From Paenibacillus phytorum (GTDB taxonomy: Bacteria; Bacillota; Bacilli; Paenibacillales; NBRC-103111), in NCBI RefSeq assembly GCF_013141715.1, contig NZ_WHOA01000197.1:62001-126000 (forward strand): 64,000 bases of DNA, in the 5' to 3' direction. The notes under the pieces are model-generated. The model searched no databases. It saw only the letters and a list, made by a program, of their open reading frames with translations, and was not told the DNA's origin. Below are positions 45,601 through 53,335 of the stretch, piece after piece (the first letter of the stretch is position 1; each line of letters begins with the position of its first letter). Made by a program: the position numbers and the translations under genes.

Positions 45601-46003
45601 CGGCGAAAATAGGATCGACATTACTGTTACGGCCGAAGATCATTCTACAAAGACTTATCGACTGACAGTAACTCGGCTGTTATCAAACAATGCGAATCTA
45701 AGCAGCTTGACGATTAGTGCGGGAACATTAAGTCCGGTATTCGGAGCGAATGTAACAGCATACACGGCTTCGGTGTCAAATGGAACCAGTAAGATCACCG
45801 TCACGCCAACTGTTGCAGACAGCCGGGCAAAGGTAACGGTAAACGGAGAAGTAGTTGTAAGTGGAGCAGCATCTGATGTTATTCACTTGAAAAAGGGTGA
45901 GAACACGATTGAAGTTCAGGTGACAGCTGAGGATACCTCCACTAATATATACAAGCTCATTGTGATGAGAGGCAGCGAAAAGGAAAAAGACAAGGCCAAA
46001 TAA
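42605..46003 (+). CDS. Secreted multidomain beta-helix protein (DNRLRE, FN3, discoidin, beta-helix, cadherin-like)
   Basis: A 1132-residue secreted protein. The signal peptide runs through MLMISMVFSLLLIPSPGKA. Domains in order, by motif: a DNRLRE/CBM96-like module (~40-220); a fibronectin type III domain (~228-315); an F5/8-type discoidin carbohydrate-binding domain (~320-450, YSRWSASGDGQYVMFDLG); a right-handed beta-helix starting at VVDYGADPTDNEQDDRIAI (~505-930); and two cadherin-like sandwich repeats at the end, each opening with LSSLTI.AGTLSP. The start is ATG 42605 after AAGGAG; the longer reading from 42515 hides the signal. It should be an extracellular polysaccharide-degrading enzyme anchored by binding modules. 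The catalytic residues were not identified. Confidence 0.82.
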   Translation: MKIHLIQRKLAMMLMISMVFSLLLIPSPGKATDVEVDVAALLPTADAAIAMDTTNAAIANTNFDTKTSSTTGIYNILSSSTVKRQAYYKFNVAAVSDSAYKYYLQVSAKRGSGTNDVDTALQVFAQSDTTWQEAAITWNTAPQTDLAQLAQLGQITVTQPNTISKPALYTVDVTNYVRQHLSDGAVSFVVGDSQGLGRSVNVYSKETTASNPKPQLVVKRVVQGDNTPPTWPSNAALKSSNLGTDFVQLTWPAAVDDTLVTNYLVYQNDSVLSTVYGSTYYNIEGLTPNTSYTYKIIAGDAAGNYSSTPLTYTATTLTAPITPLQVVEVNASSSDGNVESNTLDNNLYSRWSASGDGQYVMFDLGQTKSIGYVGIAFYKGDQRSTLIDIQTSNDATTWTNVFSGSSRANTVNMQAFDFPDTNARFLRVVGHGNSDGSTFTSLTEVMIYAPFLFGDTPVAIVPNITPTAPPGTVPFTKAGLTKPDGSEHAKHTPNAVTGNTINVVDYGADPTDNEQDDRIAIQNAINAATFGDEVFLPNGVYNLKTSPDGFINIKLKSGVNVRGESQTGTLLKSSIDDVKNSSVLKSSNQHDIVVSNLTVTSTWNRTFSLEHATNNPEAGGPDSMIAIANYGENPSYNVTIDQVTVERFRRMAIRIENSHDVVVRGSTFRNATDLGGGGAGYGTSIQGMPKVDRLGFDNDTYWNVVENSTFEGPYLRHGSLIQNVAHNNVLRNNHYTNTKLDAIDLHGELEYLNEVHGNTIENIFTGGGIGLGNTGGTAPSNHSKTGPNNYIHDNVIRNSREGIVVTMGTPDTLIEHNTIENTTTVNNGVGINILNGPGTRIINNLIRNNTAGNYWGILLEHDNGDQNANSVGQGDPQNVQITGNTLTGNTNGIQLQAGSNITVSKNFLNNIGTNYEKAAGVTATGIWPSTDNTLSSLTIRAGTLSPAFDSAVTEYTSSVSNEIAQISIHPTAADSQAKITVNGALVVNGEASNDIRLNVGENRIDITVTAEDHSTKTYRLTVTRLLSNNANLSSLTISAGTLSPVFGANVTAYTASVSNGTSKITVTPTVADSRAKVTVNGEVVVSGAASDVIHLKKGENTIEVQVTAEDTSTNIYKLIVMRGSEKEKDKAK

Positions 46004-46012
46004 AGCTATTAA

Positions 46013-46507
46013 ATGATCAAGAGTCGGCGGGGTCTCCCTCTCGACTCTTTACTCTGTGCAAAAGGCAAAGGGATTTCGCATCAAGAATATACGGTAGCGG
46101 GCGTGGCTGCAGAAAGCAGCAGCGCGCCCCAATTGGCAAGGGAATGGCTGCAATCTCCCGACGAATTAATTGCCACATCCGGATGGAGTACTTATGCAAA
46201 CTATATTAGTATCACACCCGATGAGAAGCTCGACCTTCACGAAATTGCGCAGCTTTTGGAGCAAGTGAGAACTACGATTCACGCGGAAAGAAATCGTGTT
46301 AGATATACAATGAACACCTTCGTTATTACGGTGGGTGCGTATTGTTTTCCTCTATTTGAAGCTGCGACGGAAGTAGCTAATGAGATCGGCAAGGTTCATG
46401 TCGACGTCGGTCAAACGGCTTGTAAAGTACCGCTCGCGAGTGAATATATTCATAAAGTGGAATCGATGGGCCGAGTAGGAACGAAGAAAAAGACGTGTAT
46501 TTGTTAA
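46013..46507 (+). pseudogene. 5'-truncated DNA alkylation repair (AlkD-like) gene
   Basis: The 164-codon frame matches only the C-terminal ~140 residues of the HEAT-like DNA alkylation repair family: VAGVAAESSSAPQLAREWL, SPDELIATSGWS, and the closing CKVPLASEYIHKVESMGRVG. The expected N-terminal ~90 residues are missing, and the preceding secreted-protein gene ends ten bases upstream, leaving no room for them. There is no good ribosome site at 46013. The first ~28 codons do not look like the family. This is most likely a remnant produced by a deletion that fused the neighbourhood, although a short functional protein cannot be excluded. Confidence 0.6.
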
Positions 46508-46520
46508 AAAAGAGTTTATC

Positions 46521-46573
46521 AAGGCTATGACTGAACGGCAGTGTAAGATGCCGCTTCGGTTGCAGCCTTTTTT
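46521..46573 (+). terminator. Terminator after the truncated repair gene
   Basis: AAGGCT and AGCCTT, with inner GGCA/TGCC pairing, are followed by a T-tract. It lies 14 bases after the stop of the AlkD-like remnant. Confidence 0.6.
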
Positions 46574-46651
46574 AACATTTTTTCCCCTGTTAAAAAAAGG
46601 ATAACGCTTACCCTTGCAGAAACATTGAAGGTGTGGATAGAAGGGAGCGCA

Positions 46652-47905
46652 GTGTCAGCTATGTTATTAGAAAAATTATTTTTGAACATCCTTATCGTCC
46701 TTGCTCCTGTCTTATTACAGAGTGTCTTTGGAGATCGATGGCGCAATGATCAGTCACCGATCGTGATGGGCTTGCTTTATGGAACAGCCTCCTCACTTTG
46801 CTTATTATTTTCTTACTACGAACTTGATTTGTACTGGGACTTACGTTATGTTCCCCTTATAATTTCGAGCATTTATTGGGGACCCTTAGCAGGTTTTACT
46901 AATTATATTATGATATTGCTGATGCGTACGTATCTTGGTGGCGATGCGCTTATTTTTGGCTATATCAGCATGACACTCAGTTTTATTATCCCCTTTGTAG
47001 CTTCTTACAAGATCAAAGAATTAACAGGAAGTTCACGAATAAAGGCAGCTATATTGGTCTCGTTAAGTCCGTTACTGGTTATGCTGCTCATTTTAATGAG
47101 CTATGTGTCTCTTTACAAAGGTTTTGAATCGTTTGATCTTGCTACTATTCCTGCTATGATATCATTTGGTATACTCCTAGTTTTAGGAACCTGGTTATCA
47201 TCCTTGCTGCAAGAAATACATGAAGAGCGATTTAAAATGAAAGTTCAAATTCAAAAAGCTGAAAAAATGAAAACGCTTGGCGAGTTAGCTGCATCCATCG
47301 CACATGAGGTTCGTAATCCGTTAACTGTTGTTCAAGGGTTTCTGCAGCTTATGCGCCCGAATGAGCAAGGGAAGAATCAACAATACCTGAATATTGCCAT
47401 GGAGGAGCTAGCGAGAGCAGAATCGATTATTAATGATTACTTAAATTTTTCCAAGCCGAAACTAACCAAAATAGAATCTTTTTCATTTTCTGACGTATTA
47501 AACAACATTATTGTGCTTCTAACGCCAATGGCGATGAAGAATGGTGTTGAGATTACTGTCAATCTTGAGGATCATATTTATATCTTTTCGGATCGTGGAC
47601 AATTGCAGCAAGCCTTGGTGAATGTGATTAAAAATGCCATTGAAGCGACGCCGGCCAACGGAGAGGTGCAGGTAAGCTTAAAAAGATTGGTTGGCCGAGC
47701 CGAAATCAAGGTTATTGATAATGGTAAGGGAATGACGAAAGATCAGCTCTCTCGTATCGGTAATTTGTTCTATTCGACGAAAGATGTTGGAACGGGATTA
47801 GGGACAGCCGTTAGCATTCGGATTATAGAAACGATGAATGGGGAAATGAACTACGAAAGTGAGGAAGGCGTCGGTACGACTGTCACAATTACTTTGCCTT
47901 TGTAA
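46652..47905 (+). CDS. KinB-like sporulation-type sensor histidine kinase
   Basis: About 417 residues. The N-terminal ~190 residues form six hydrophobic segments without an obvious extracellular sensor domain, as in KinB of Bacillus. The kinase part has the phosphorylated His in LAASIAHEVRNPLTVVQGFL, the N box in QALVNVIKNAIEATP, and G boxes IDNGKGM and GTGLGTAVSIRIIE. KinB feeds phosphate into the Spo0F relay at the start of sporulation. The start is uncertain: GTG 46652 is only four bases after AAGGGAG, ATG 46661 is 13 bases away. No response regulator is adjacent, which fits an orphan phosphorelay kinase. Confidence 0.82.
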   Translation: MSAMLLEKLFLNILIVLAPVLLQSVFGDRWRNDQSPIVMGLLYGTASSLCLLFSYYELDLYWDLRYVPLIISSIYWGPLAGFTNYIMILLMRTYLGGDALIFGYISMTLSFIIPFVASYKIKELTGSSRIKAAILVSLSPLLVMLLILMSYVSLYKGFESFDLATIPAMISFGILLVLGTWLSSLLQEIHEERFKMKVQIQKAEKMKTLGELAASIAHEVRNPLTVVQGFLQLMRPNEQGKNQQYLNIAMEELARAESIINDYLNFSKPKLTKIESFSFSDVLNNIIVLLTPMAMKNGVEITVNLEDHIYIFSDRGQLQQALVNVIKNAIEATPANGEVQVSLKRLVGRAEIKVIDNGKGMTKDQLSRIGNLFYSTKDVGTGLGTAVSIRIIETMNGEMNYESEEGVGTTVTITLPL

Positions 47906-47946
47906 GGGTCATACCATTTTAAGTGACAGATATGGGAGTGATGATG

Positions 47947-48630
47947 ATGGAAATTACGATGTATGTAAGCATAGCCGTAAAATTGGTTGTTGCTTTGGTT
48001 GGATTGCTGATTATGACACGACTTCTGGGAAAGAAAGAGATTTCTCAGCTTACGGCTTTTGATTTTGTCTCCTCCTTAATGCTTAGTGAGTTAGTTGGAA
48101 ATACGATTTATGATGACAATGTTCATCTCAGCCATCTCGTCTTCGCACTTGTGATCTGGACACTGCTTGCACTTGCCCTTGAGAAGTTTATCTGGACAGT
48201 CCCTTGGATTTCCCGATATGCAACCGGAACACCCGATTTGCTGATCCGTGATGGGATTATCGACTTTAAGGCGATGAAGCGCAACAATCTTGACTTTGGT
48301 CAACTTAGTATGCTGCTGCGGGAAAATGATGTGTTCTCTATGAGGGAAGTCGCCTATGCGTTGTTCGAGACGAATGGCAGCATTAGTGTGCTCCGCCAAA
48401 TGGATCCGGCAAACCAAAACAATGGGGAGGCAGATTCCCCTAAGAAAAGAGTCTGCCTGCCGGAGAGTATTATTGAGAATGGGAGTATCAATGAAGCAGC
48501 ACTGGGGCGTCTCGGCCGTGACCCGGAATGGCTGAAGCAGCTTTTGCAGCTGAGTGGAATCAGCCATCATGAACGGGTTCTTTTTGCCGAATGGTCCGAT
48601 TCAAACGGACTTTTCTATCAGCTTAAATAG
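47947..48630 (+). CDS. DUF421/YetF family membrane protein
   Basis: A 227-residue protein with about three membrane helices at the N-terminus (LVVALVGLLIMTRLLGKKEI, LVFALVIWTLLALALEKFIW) followed by the conserved cytoplasmic DUF421 domain (GTPDLLIRDGIIDFKAMKRN, FSMREVAYALFETNGSISVL). Members are common in spore-formers, and several are linked to germination or sporulation, but the biochemical role is unknown. I start at ATG 47947, six bases after GGGAGTG; two preceding ATG codons are possible. It lies 41 bases after the KinB-like gene, so the two may be co-expressed. A bidirectional terminator follows. Confidence 0.85.
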   Translation: MEITMYVSIAVKLVVALVGLLIMTRLLGKKEISQLTAFDFVSSLMLSELVGNTIYDDNVHLSHLVFALVIWTLLALALEKFIWTVPWISRYATGTPDLLIRDGIIDFKAMKRNNLDFGQLSMLLRENDVFSMREVAYALFETNGSISVLRQMDPANQNNGEADSPKKRVCLPESIIENGSINEAALGRLGRDPEWLKQLLQLSGISHHERVLFAEWSDSNGLFYQLK

Positions 48631-48642
48631 ATTTAGCAAAAA

Positions 48643-48673
48643 AGCCTAACCAATCCAAGGGATTGACTAGGCT
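48643..48673. terminator. Bidirectional terminator between yetF-like gene and queF
   Basis: AGCCTAACCAATCC pairs with GGATTGACTAGGCT; the left flank is A-rich and supplies a T-tract for the minus-strand queF transcript. Confidence 0.8.
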
Positions 48674-48693
48674 AAATGCTTATGATCTGCTAA

Positions 48694-49194
48694 TTAGCGA
48701 TTATCGATTTTTTCCGGGTAGAGGTCATGATTCATCAATCGATGCTCAGCCATCGCTTCGAACTTCGTGCCGGGTTGACCCCAGTTGCAATAAGGATCGA
48801 TAGAAATGCCGCCGCGCGGGGTGAATTTGCCCCAAACCTCGATATAACGAGGCGCCATCAGCTCGATCAAATCATTCATAATAATATTGACGCAGTCCTC
48901 GTGGAAATCACCGTGATTCCGGAAGCTGAACAGGTACAGTTTAAGTGATTTGCTCTCCACCATTTTAATATTCGGAATATAAGAGATGTAGAGTGTAGCA
49001 AAATCGGGCTGTCCAGTTACTGGACACAAGCTAGTGAATTCAGGGAAATTAAACTTAACAAAGTAATCTCTGTTCGGGTGCTTGTTATCGAATGCTTCTA
49101 ATAAAGTGGGATCATAGTTGAATACATACTTGGTTCCTTGATTGCCTAATAAGGTAATCTCTTTCAAATCTTCATTGCTTCTGCCTGCTGACAT
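48694..49194 (-). CDS. queF: NADPH-dependent 7-cyano-7-deazaguanine reductase
   Basis: A 166-residue enzyme of queuosine synthesis that reduces preQ0 to preQ1. The catalytic Cys is in [12 protein letters not shown] (Cys57) with Asp64 close by, and the family signature [20 protein letters not shown] is present with its Glu and Lys. It is the single-domain YkvM form typical of Bacillota. No queC, queD or queE genes are next to it, unlike the usual operon in Bacillus. A preQ1-I riboswitch lies directly upstream and overlaps the region that sets translation initiation (see that entry). ATG 49194 follows GAGGAAC. The assignment is secure. Confidence 0.97.
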   Translation of the reverse strand: MSAGRSNEDLKEITLLGNQGTKYVFNYDPTLLEAFDNKHPNRDYFVKFNFPEFTSLCPVTGQPDFATLYISYIPNIKMVESKSLKLYLFSFRNHGDFHEDCVNIIMNDLIELMAPRYIEVWGKFTPRGGISIDPYCNWGQPGTKFEAMAEHRLMNHDLYPEKIDNR

Positions 49195-49210
49195 GGGTGG
49201 TTCCTCATTT

Positions 49211-49244
49211 CATAGTTTTTTAGAGAGGGAGTTCGCGAACCTCT
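49211..49244 (-). promoter_or_regulatory. preQ1-I riboswitch controlling queF
   Basis: Read on the minus strand, AGAGGTTC opens P1 and loop 1, CCCTCT closes the stem, and the A-rich tail TAAAAAACTA forms the pseudoknot strand, in the order and spacing of the class I preQ1 aptamer. The queF ribosome site GAGGA begins within about ten bases of the aptamer end, so ligand binding probably blocks translation rather than transcription. Confidence 0.85.
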
Positions 49245-49436
49245 TGTATTTTTCATTAGAAATGTACCATATACGCACGCAAAATGCATCCTCATCGCTG
49301 ATGGGATTTCGTGGAGAGGCCATATTTTCATACGAAAGTTTCCGTATATTCACGATTGTAGACATGTAGCCAAATGGGCTCTATGCGGGTAAAATAGATA
49401 AATACATGTGCAACATAGAGATGGAGGTTCGTAAGC

Positions 49437-50381
49437 TTGAAAGCCTATCAGGAACTATTACAAGATATTCTTACTAATGGTACGAAAAAGGAAGATAGAA
49501 CAGGGACAGGGACAATTTCAGTATTTGGCAGACAGATGCGTTTCGATCTTGCGGCAGGATTTCCTTTGGTGACGACGAAAAGAGTGCCTTTTCGCTTAAT
49601 CGCTAGTGAAATGTTGTGGTTTATTAAAGGCGACACGAATATTCGTTATCTGTTACAACATAATAACCACATATGGAATGAATGGGCTTTTAAGAAATGG
49701 GTGGAGAGCGCGGATTATTCGGGACCGGATATGAGTAACTTCGGGTTACGCTCACAGCAAGACGAGACCTTCAAGCTTCAATACGATGAGCAAATGGATG
49801 AGTTTGTGAAAAAGGTGCTCGAGGATGACGAGTTTGCTAAGCAATACGGTGAGCTAGGGGATGTCTATGGCAAGCAATGGAGGGATTGGACGACGACGCA
49901 GGGAGGTACGATTGATCAGCTTAAAGAAGTTATTCATATGATCAAAACGAACCCTGATTCTCGCCGTCTCATCGTATCTGCATGGAATCCGGAGGACGTA
50001 CCTAGTATGGCGCTTCCACCTTGTCACACCTTGTTTCAGTTTTATGTGGCGGAGGGCAAGCTGTCCTGCCAATTATATCAACGCAGCGCAGATACTTTCC
50101 TTGGCGTACCTTTTAATATCGCTGGCTATGCACTGCTAACGTATCTTATTGCACATGAATGCGGGTTAGGCGTCGGTGAGTTCGTCCATACGATCGGAGA
50201 TGCCCATATTTATACGAATCATATGGATCAAATTCAAACCCTGCTCAGCCGCGAGCCGCGCGAATTGCCAACGCTCAAGCTGAACAAGGATGTCGCTTCA
50301 ATATTTGATTTCGACGTTAGTGATATTGAAATGCTGGAATACAATCCGCATCCAACGATTAAAGCACCTGTGGCTGTATAA
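49437..50381 (+). CDS. thyA: Thymidylate synthase, long form
   Basis: A 314-residue ThyA that methylates dUMP to dTMP using methylenetetrahydrofolate. The active-site Cys is in [13 protein letters not shown], the phosphate-binding Arg in [15 protein letters not shown] and the dUMP-binding Asn in [12 protein letters not shown]. It has the ~50-residue insert between residues ~85 and 140 known from Lactobacillus casei ThyA, so it is longer than the E. coli enzyme. The TTG start at 49437 is nine bases after GGAGG. The folA-type gene follows 30 bases later, a common thyA-dfrA pair. A 190-base upstream region separates it from queF. Confidence 0.95.
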   Translation: MKAYQELLQDILTNGTKKEDRTGTGTISVFGRQMRFDLAAGFPLVTTKRVPFRLIASEMLWFIKGDTNIRYLLQHNNHIWNEWAFKKWVESADYSGPDMSNFGLRSQQDETFKLQYDEQMDEFVKKVLEDDEFAKQYGELGDVYGKQWRDWTTTQGGTIDQLKEVIHMIKTNPDSRRLIVSAWNPEDVPSMALPPCHTLFQFYVAEGKLSCQLYQRSADTFLGVPFNIAGYALLTYLIAHECGLGVGEFVHTIGDAHIYTNHMDQIQTLLSREPRELPTLKLNKDVASIFDFDVSDIEMLEYNPHPTIKAPVAV

Positions 50382-50411
50382 ACAACATATGACGAAGGGA
50401 GGGGCTCCTGC

Positions 50412-50900
50412 ATGAGTATTTCATTTATTTTTGCAATGGATCGCAACCGAGCCATCGGTGTGAATAATACATTGCCTTGGCATTTACCAGGGGATCTGAA
50501 GTTTTTCAAATCCGTGACGATGGGTCACCCTATTCTTATGGGGCGGAAGACGTATGATTCCATTGGCAAGCCGTTACCGGGCAGACGCAACGTCATTCTC
50601 ACTCAAAATCCACAGTTCCAAGCGGACGGCTGTGAAGTTATTCATTCTGTGCAAGAAGCGGTGGACGAATTCCGTGATCAGGAACTGTTCGTTATCGGCG
50701 GGGCGGAAATCTTCCGACTGTTTACTTCCGTCGTGGACCGCATGTATATTACACACATCGAGCATGAGTTTGAAGCGGATACGTTTATGACCGAACTAGA
50801 CTTGTCTGAATGGACGTTGGTATCCAGTGAACAAGGCGAACGGAACGAGAAAAATCCTTACGAGTACTACTTCCGAATCTACCAAAGAAAACAAGCTTAA
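50412..50900 (+). CDS. dfrA: Dihydrofolate reductase
   Basis: A 162-residue DHFR that regenerates tetrahydrofolate after ThyA. It shows the classical start ISFIFAMDRNRAIGVNN, the acidic active-site residue in LPWHLPGDLKFF, the NADPH motifs MGRKTYDSIGKPLPGRRN and VIGGAEIFRLF, and normal length. It is probably co-transcribed with thyA. ATG 50412 follows AAGGGAGGGG. A strong bidirectional terminator ends the transcript. Nothing suggests a resistant or horizontally acquired variant, and the symbol dfrA follows Bacillus usage. Confidence 0.96.
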   Translation: MSISFIFAMDRNRAIGVNNTLPWHLPGDLKFFKSVTMGHPILMGRKTYDSIGKPLPGRRNVILTQNPQFQADGCEVIHSVQEAVDEFRDQELFVIGGAEIFRLFTSVVDRMYITHIEHEFEADTFMTELDLSEWTLVSSEQGERNEKNPYEYYFRIYQRKQA

Positions 50901-50910
50901 GGAAATAAAT

Positions 50911-50960
50911 AAGGCCCTGAGTTATCTGTTATTATCACAGAGAGCTCAAGGCCTTTTTTA
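50911..50960. terminator. Bidirectional terminator after dfrA
   Basis: AAGGCCCTGAG and CTCAAGGCCTT form a stem with flanking A and T runs, serving both dfrA and the converging ycnI-like gene. Confidence 0.8.
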
Positions 50961-51587
50961 TTATTTACGCTTTTTTGTAAGCGACACGATCAGGGATAAA
51001 GCTCCAAGTACGACTGCAGCAATGGAGAGGTAGAGAGGAGTGTTGGATGATGTGCCACTGGCTGCAGCACTGCCAGCCGTTACTTGACCGTGGCTGTCTG
51101 TCGTAGCACCGGTTGCTGCTTTTGCTTTAACTGTCGTTACAGAAGCAGGCTTGTCAGATCCATTAGCGCCAACCCATTCAACTACGCTGCCATCCTTATA
51201 AGTTTGGTATGCTTTCCACACGATCTCGGTAGCAGCATCCGCTACTTTGCCTTGCATATTGAATTCACCGAATTCTGTACTAGCAAGTCCATCTCCGGTT
51301 GCTTTCCAAGTGACACCTGTAATTTTACCAGCTGTATCTTTAGCTAGCTCGTAGGTCCAACCTGCTTTGGGCTCAAAGCGAGAAACCGCTACAGCATCCA
51401 TAGGGAATTTCACTTCTACTTTCACAGTAGGAATGTCTTTCTCTGAAGGCACACGTACCGTGAATTTCTCGTAGCTGCCTTGAGTGGATTCTTTCGGATA
51501 TACAGTAACGTGGGCGCTGGCGATACCCGCGAGAAGCATAGAGCCAATTAACATAATACCTGCATTTAACATCAGTTTTTTAAACAT
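50961..51587 (-). CDS. ycnI: YcnI-family copper-binding membrane-anchored protein
   Basis: A 208-residue secreted protein. The signal peptide cleaves before AHVTVYPKES, putting a histidine at the mature N-terminus as in YcnI, where it binds Cu(II). The DUF1775 domain covers ~27-150 and includes PMDAVAVSRFEPKAGWTYEL and STEFGEFNMQGKV. A C-terminal helix (LYLSIAAVVLGALSLIVSL) anchors it in the membrane. In Bacillus it stands with ycnJ and ycnK; here those partners are absent and a two-component pair follows 96 bases further on in the same strand. Role: extracellular copper handling, by similarity. Confidence 0.88.
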   Translation of the reverse strand: MFKKLMLNAGIMLIGSMLLAGIASAHVTVYPKESTQGSYEKFTVRVPSEKDIPTVKVEVKFPMDAVAVSRFEPKAGWTYELAKDTAGKITGVTWKATGDGLASTEFGEFNMQGKVADAATEIVWKAYQTYKDGSVVEWVGANGSDKPASVTTVKAKAATGATTDSHGQVTAGSAAASGTSSNTPLYLSIAAVVLGALSLIVSLTKKRK

Positions 51588-51683
51588 AAAACGTGTTCCC
51601 CCTTTAAGTTAACTCTTATCATGTTGTCCATATTACCTGATCGACAAGCATAAGAGTATGACTCGACTGGGCTATTTTTTTGA

Positions 51684-52355
51684 CTAGTTTTGTCCTTTTC
51701 GTGTCAATCCGTGCTTAATGGCGAATGCGGTGAGCTGGACACGATTCTCAAGTCCAAGCTTTACCAATATATTTTTCATGTGGTTTTTAACCGTATGTTC
51801 GGATATCAGCAGCTTTTCTGCAATCTGCCGGTTGTTATCCCCTAAGGCAACATAGGCGGTAATTTCCTGTTCCCGAGAGGTCAACATGCTCGGTGACGGG
51901 CCTTCTGTATGCATACCAATGGGGGCGCGGAACCTTTGGAAAAGCTTATCCGCCATCCCCCTAGCGGCTTCTGAATTATCGTCGAGCAGCGCTCGAAGGT
52001 AAGTGAGCCATTCGTCTGGGTCCATGTTTTTTAACAAATAGCCTTGAGCTCCGAATTGCAGCGCTGTAAAAAGGTCAGCTACATCATCGGACACGGTGAG
52101 CATGACGATGCGTATAGCCCCGTATGCTTGCTTAATGCGCCGCGTTGCTTCAAGTCCATCCATAGGGGACATATGTATATCCATTAAAACCACATCAGGC
52201 GCGACCTCGCCGCAAAGAAGAATAGCTTCTTCACCGCTGTTCGCTTCTCCTACAATATAGAAGTCGGAGACAGGCTCCAGCATGCTGCGAATCGCTTTCC
52301 TAGCCAGTGGATGATCGTCTACGATGAGAACGCGGAACGGCTGATTGCTGGGCAT
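51684..52355 (-). CDS. NarL/LuxR-family response regulator
   Basis: A 223-residue regulator. The receiver domain has the acidic pair IVDDHP, the phospho-accepting Asp59 in VVLMDIHMS and the Thr/Lys switch positions MLTVSDD and YLLKNMD. The C-terminal helix-turn-helix is LTSREQEITAYVALGDNNRQ followed by ISEHTVKNHMKNIL. It overlaps its sensor kinase gene by one base, so they are a cognate pair. Targets are unknown; the neighbouring ycnI-like gene and NiCoT transporter are candidates by place only. Confidence 0.93.
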   Translation of the reverse strand: MPSNQPFRVLIVDDHPLARKAIRSMLEPVSDFYIVGEANSGEEAILLCGEVAPDVVLMDIHMSPMDGLEATRRIKQAYGAIRIVMLTVSDDVADLFTALQFGAQGYLLKNMDPDEWLTYLRALLDDNSEAARGMADKLFQRFRAPIGMHTEGPSPSMLTSREQEITAYVALGDNNRQIAEKLLISEHTVKNHMKNILVKLGLENRVQLTAFAIKHGLTRKGQN

Positions 52356-53197
52356 TAGTTCTTCCTCCTATTTGCTTGTACCAAAAGTGTAGTTCCCGTA
52401 GCCAACTGGCCCGGTTCTTTCATATTTAACTCGAAAGATGCACCTAGCTCGGCTGCACGTTTCTGCATCAATTCAACACCATAGGTCTTCCCTTTTGATG
52501 TTCCGTGATGCAATCCATTTCCATTATCGGTAATGTGTAGACGCCATTCCTCTGGATGAGCTTCCAGAATAATTGAAGTTTGCGTTGCCATGGAATGCTT
52601 GCGTATATTGGTGAACGCTTCTTGTATAATGCCGAAAAGCTGAACTTCTTCTCCAGAAGAGAAGCTGTTTTCTTCGACGGTTAACTTCTCATGAAGCTCA
52701 ATACCTGTCACCAATTGCCAATTCTCCAGAAATTTATGGATGCGCTGCTGGAAGTTAGCTCCTTCCTCCGGTGGTGTTCTCAGATTAAAAATGGCTTGTC
52801 GCAGCGAGTTATCGATTTCGGACACCGCTGCTTTGGCTTCTTCCAAATCTCCTTGCTTCAACTTCACATTAAGGAAGAAAAGGGTTTGTGCCAAGTCATC
52901 ATGCAGCTCTCTGGCCAAACGCTCGCGTTCTTCATACACGGCTCTGCGGGCTTCACCGATTGTCACTTTCTCATTGCTGCGCTCAATACTTTGAAACATC
53001 CACGAAGCAAAGAGATAGGAAAGCAGCAAAGTAATGATGGTAATCGTGAAATTACCAGCTTCCATGGTTAAATAATTAAGTAAAAATTCATGACGAATAT
53101 ACTCAAAGCCGCCGATGATGAAAACAGGCACTAGAATCGTAAAAAGCTTGAAAATACGAAGAGACATAGGGCCGATCCATTCCTTTCCATAGTCCAT
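52355..53197 (-). CDS. NarX/DegS-type sensor histidine kinase
   Basis: A 280-residue kinase. The N-terminal ~75 residues hold two hydrophobic segments with a very short loop between them, so it is likely an intramembrane-sensing kinase. The HisKA_3 phosphorylation motif is RERLARELHDDLAQTLFFLN and the ATPase domain contains the IQEAFTNIRKHS N box and ITDNGNGLHHGT. It shares one base with the downstream response regulator gene. The start ATG at 53197 lies beside a possible earlier start; both keep the membrane helices. The input signal is unknown. Confidence 0.92.
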   Translation of the reverse strand: MDYGKEWIGPMSLRIFKLFTILVPVFIIGGFEYIRHEFLLNYLTMEAGNFTITIITLLLSYLFASWMFQSIERSNEKVTIGEARRAVYEERERLARELHDDLAQTLFFLNVKLKQGDLEEAKAAVSEIDNSLRQAIFNLRTPPEEGANFQQRIHKFLENWQLVTGIELHEKLTVEENSFSSGEEVQLFGIIQEAFTNIRKHSMATQTSIILEAHPEEWRLHITDNGNGLHHGTSKGKTYGVELMQKRAAELGASFELNMKEPGQLATGTTLLVQANRRKN

Positions 53198-53275
53198 CTT
53201 TGGAACGGTTTCTATTATATCAGATATGTGTTAGATTTCTTCACAAAAAAATGAGGCAGGTACTTCTCAAGTCAT

Positions 53276-53287
53276 GCACACGTGTGC
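53276..53287. promoter_or_regulatory. Palindrome upstream of the nickel/cobalt transporter
   Basis: GCACACGTGTGC is a perfect 12-base palindrome, 50 bases ahead of the transporter gene and within the divergent promoter region shared with the two-component pair. It does not match the NikR site; it may be an operator for another metal regulator. Confidence 0.4.
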
Positions 53288-53335
53288 TACATTATTATTA
53301 AATCGTAACACGAAAAGAAAGGCAGGGTGTTAATC

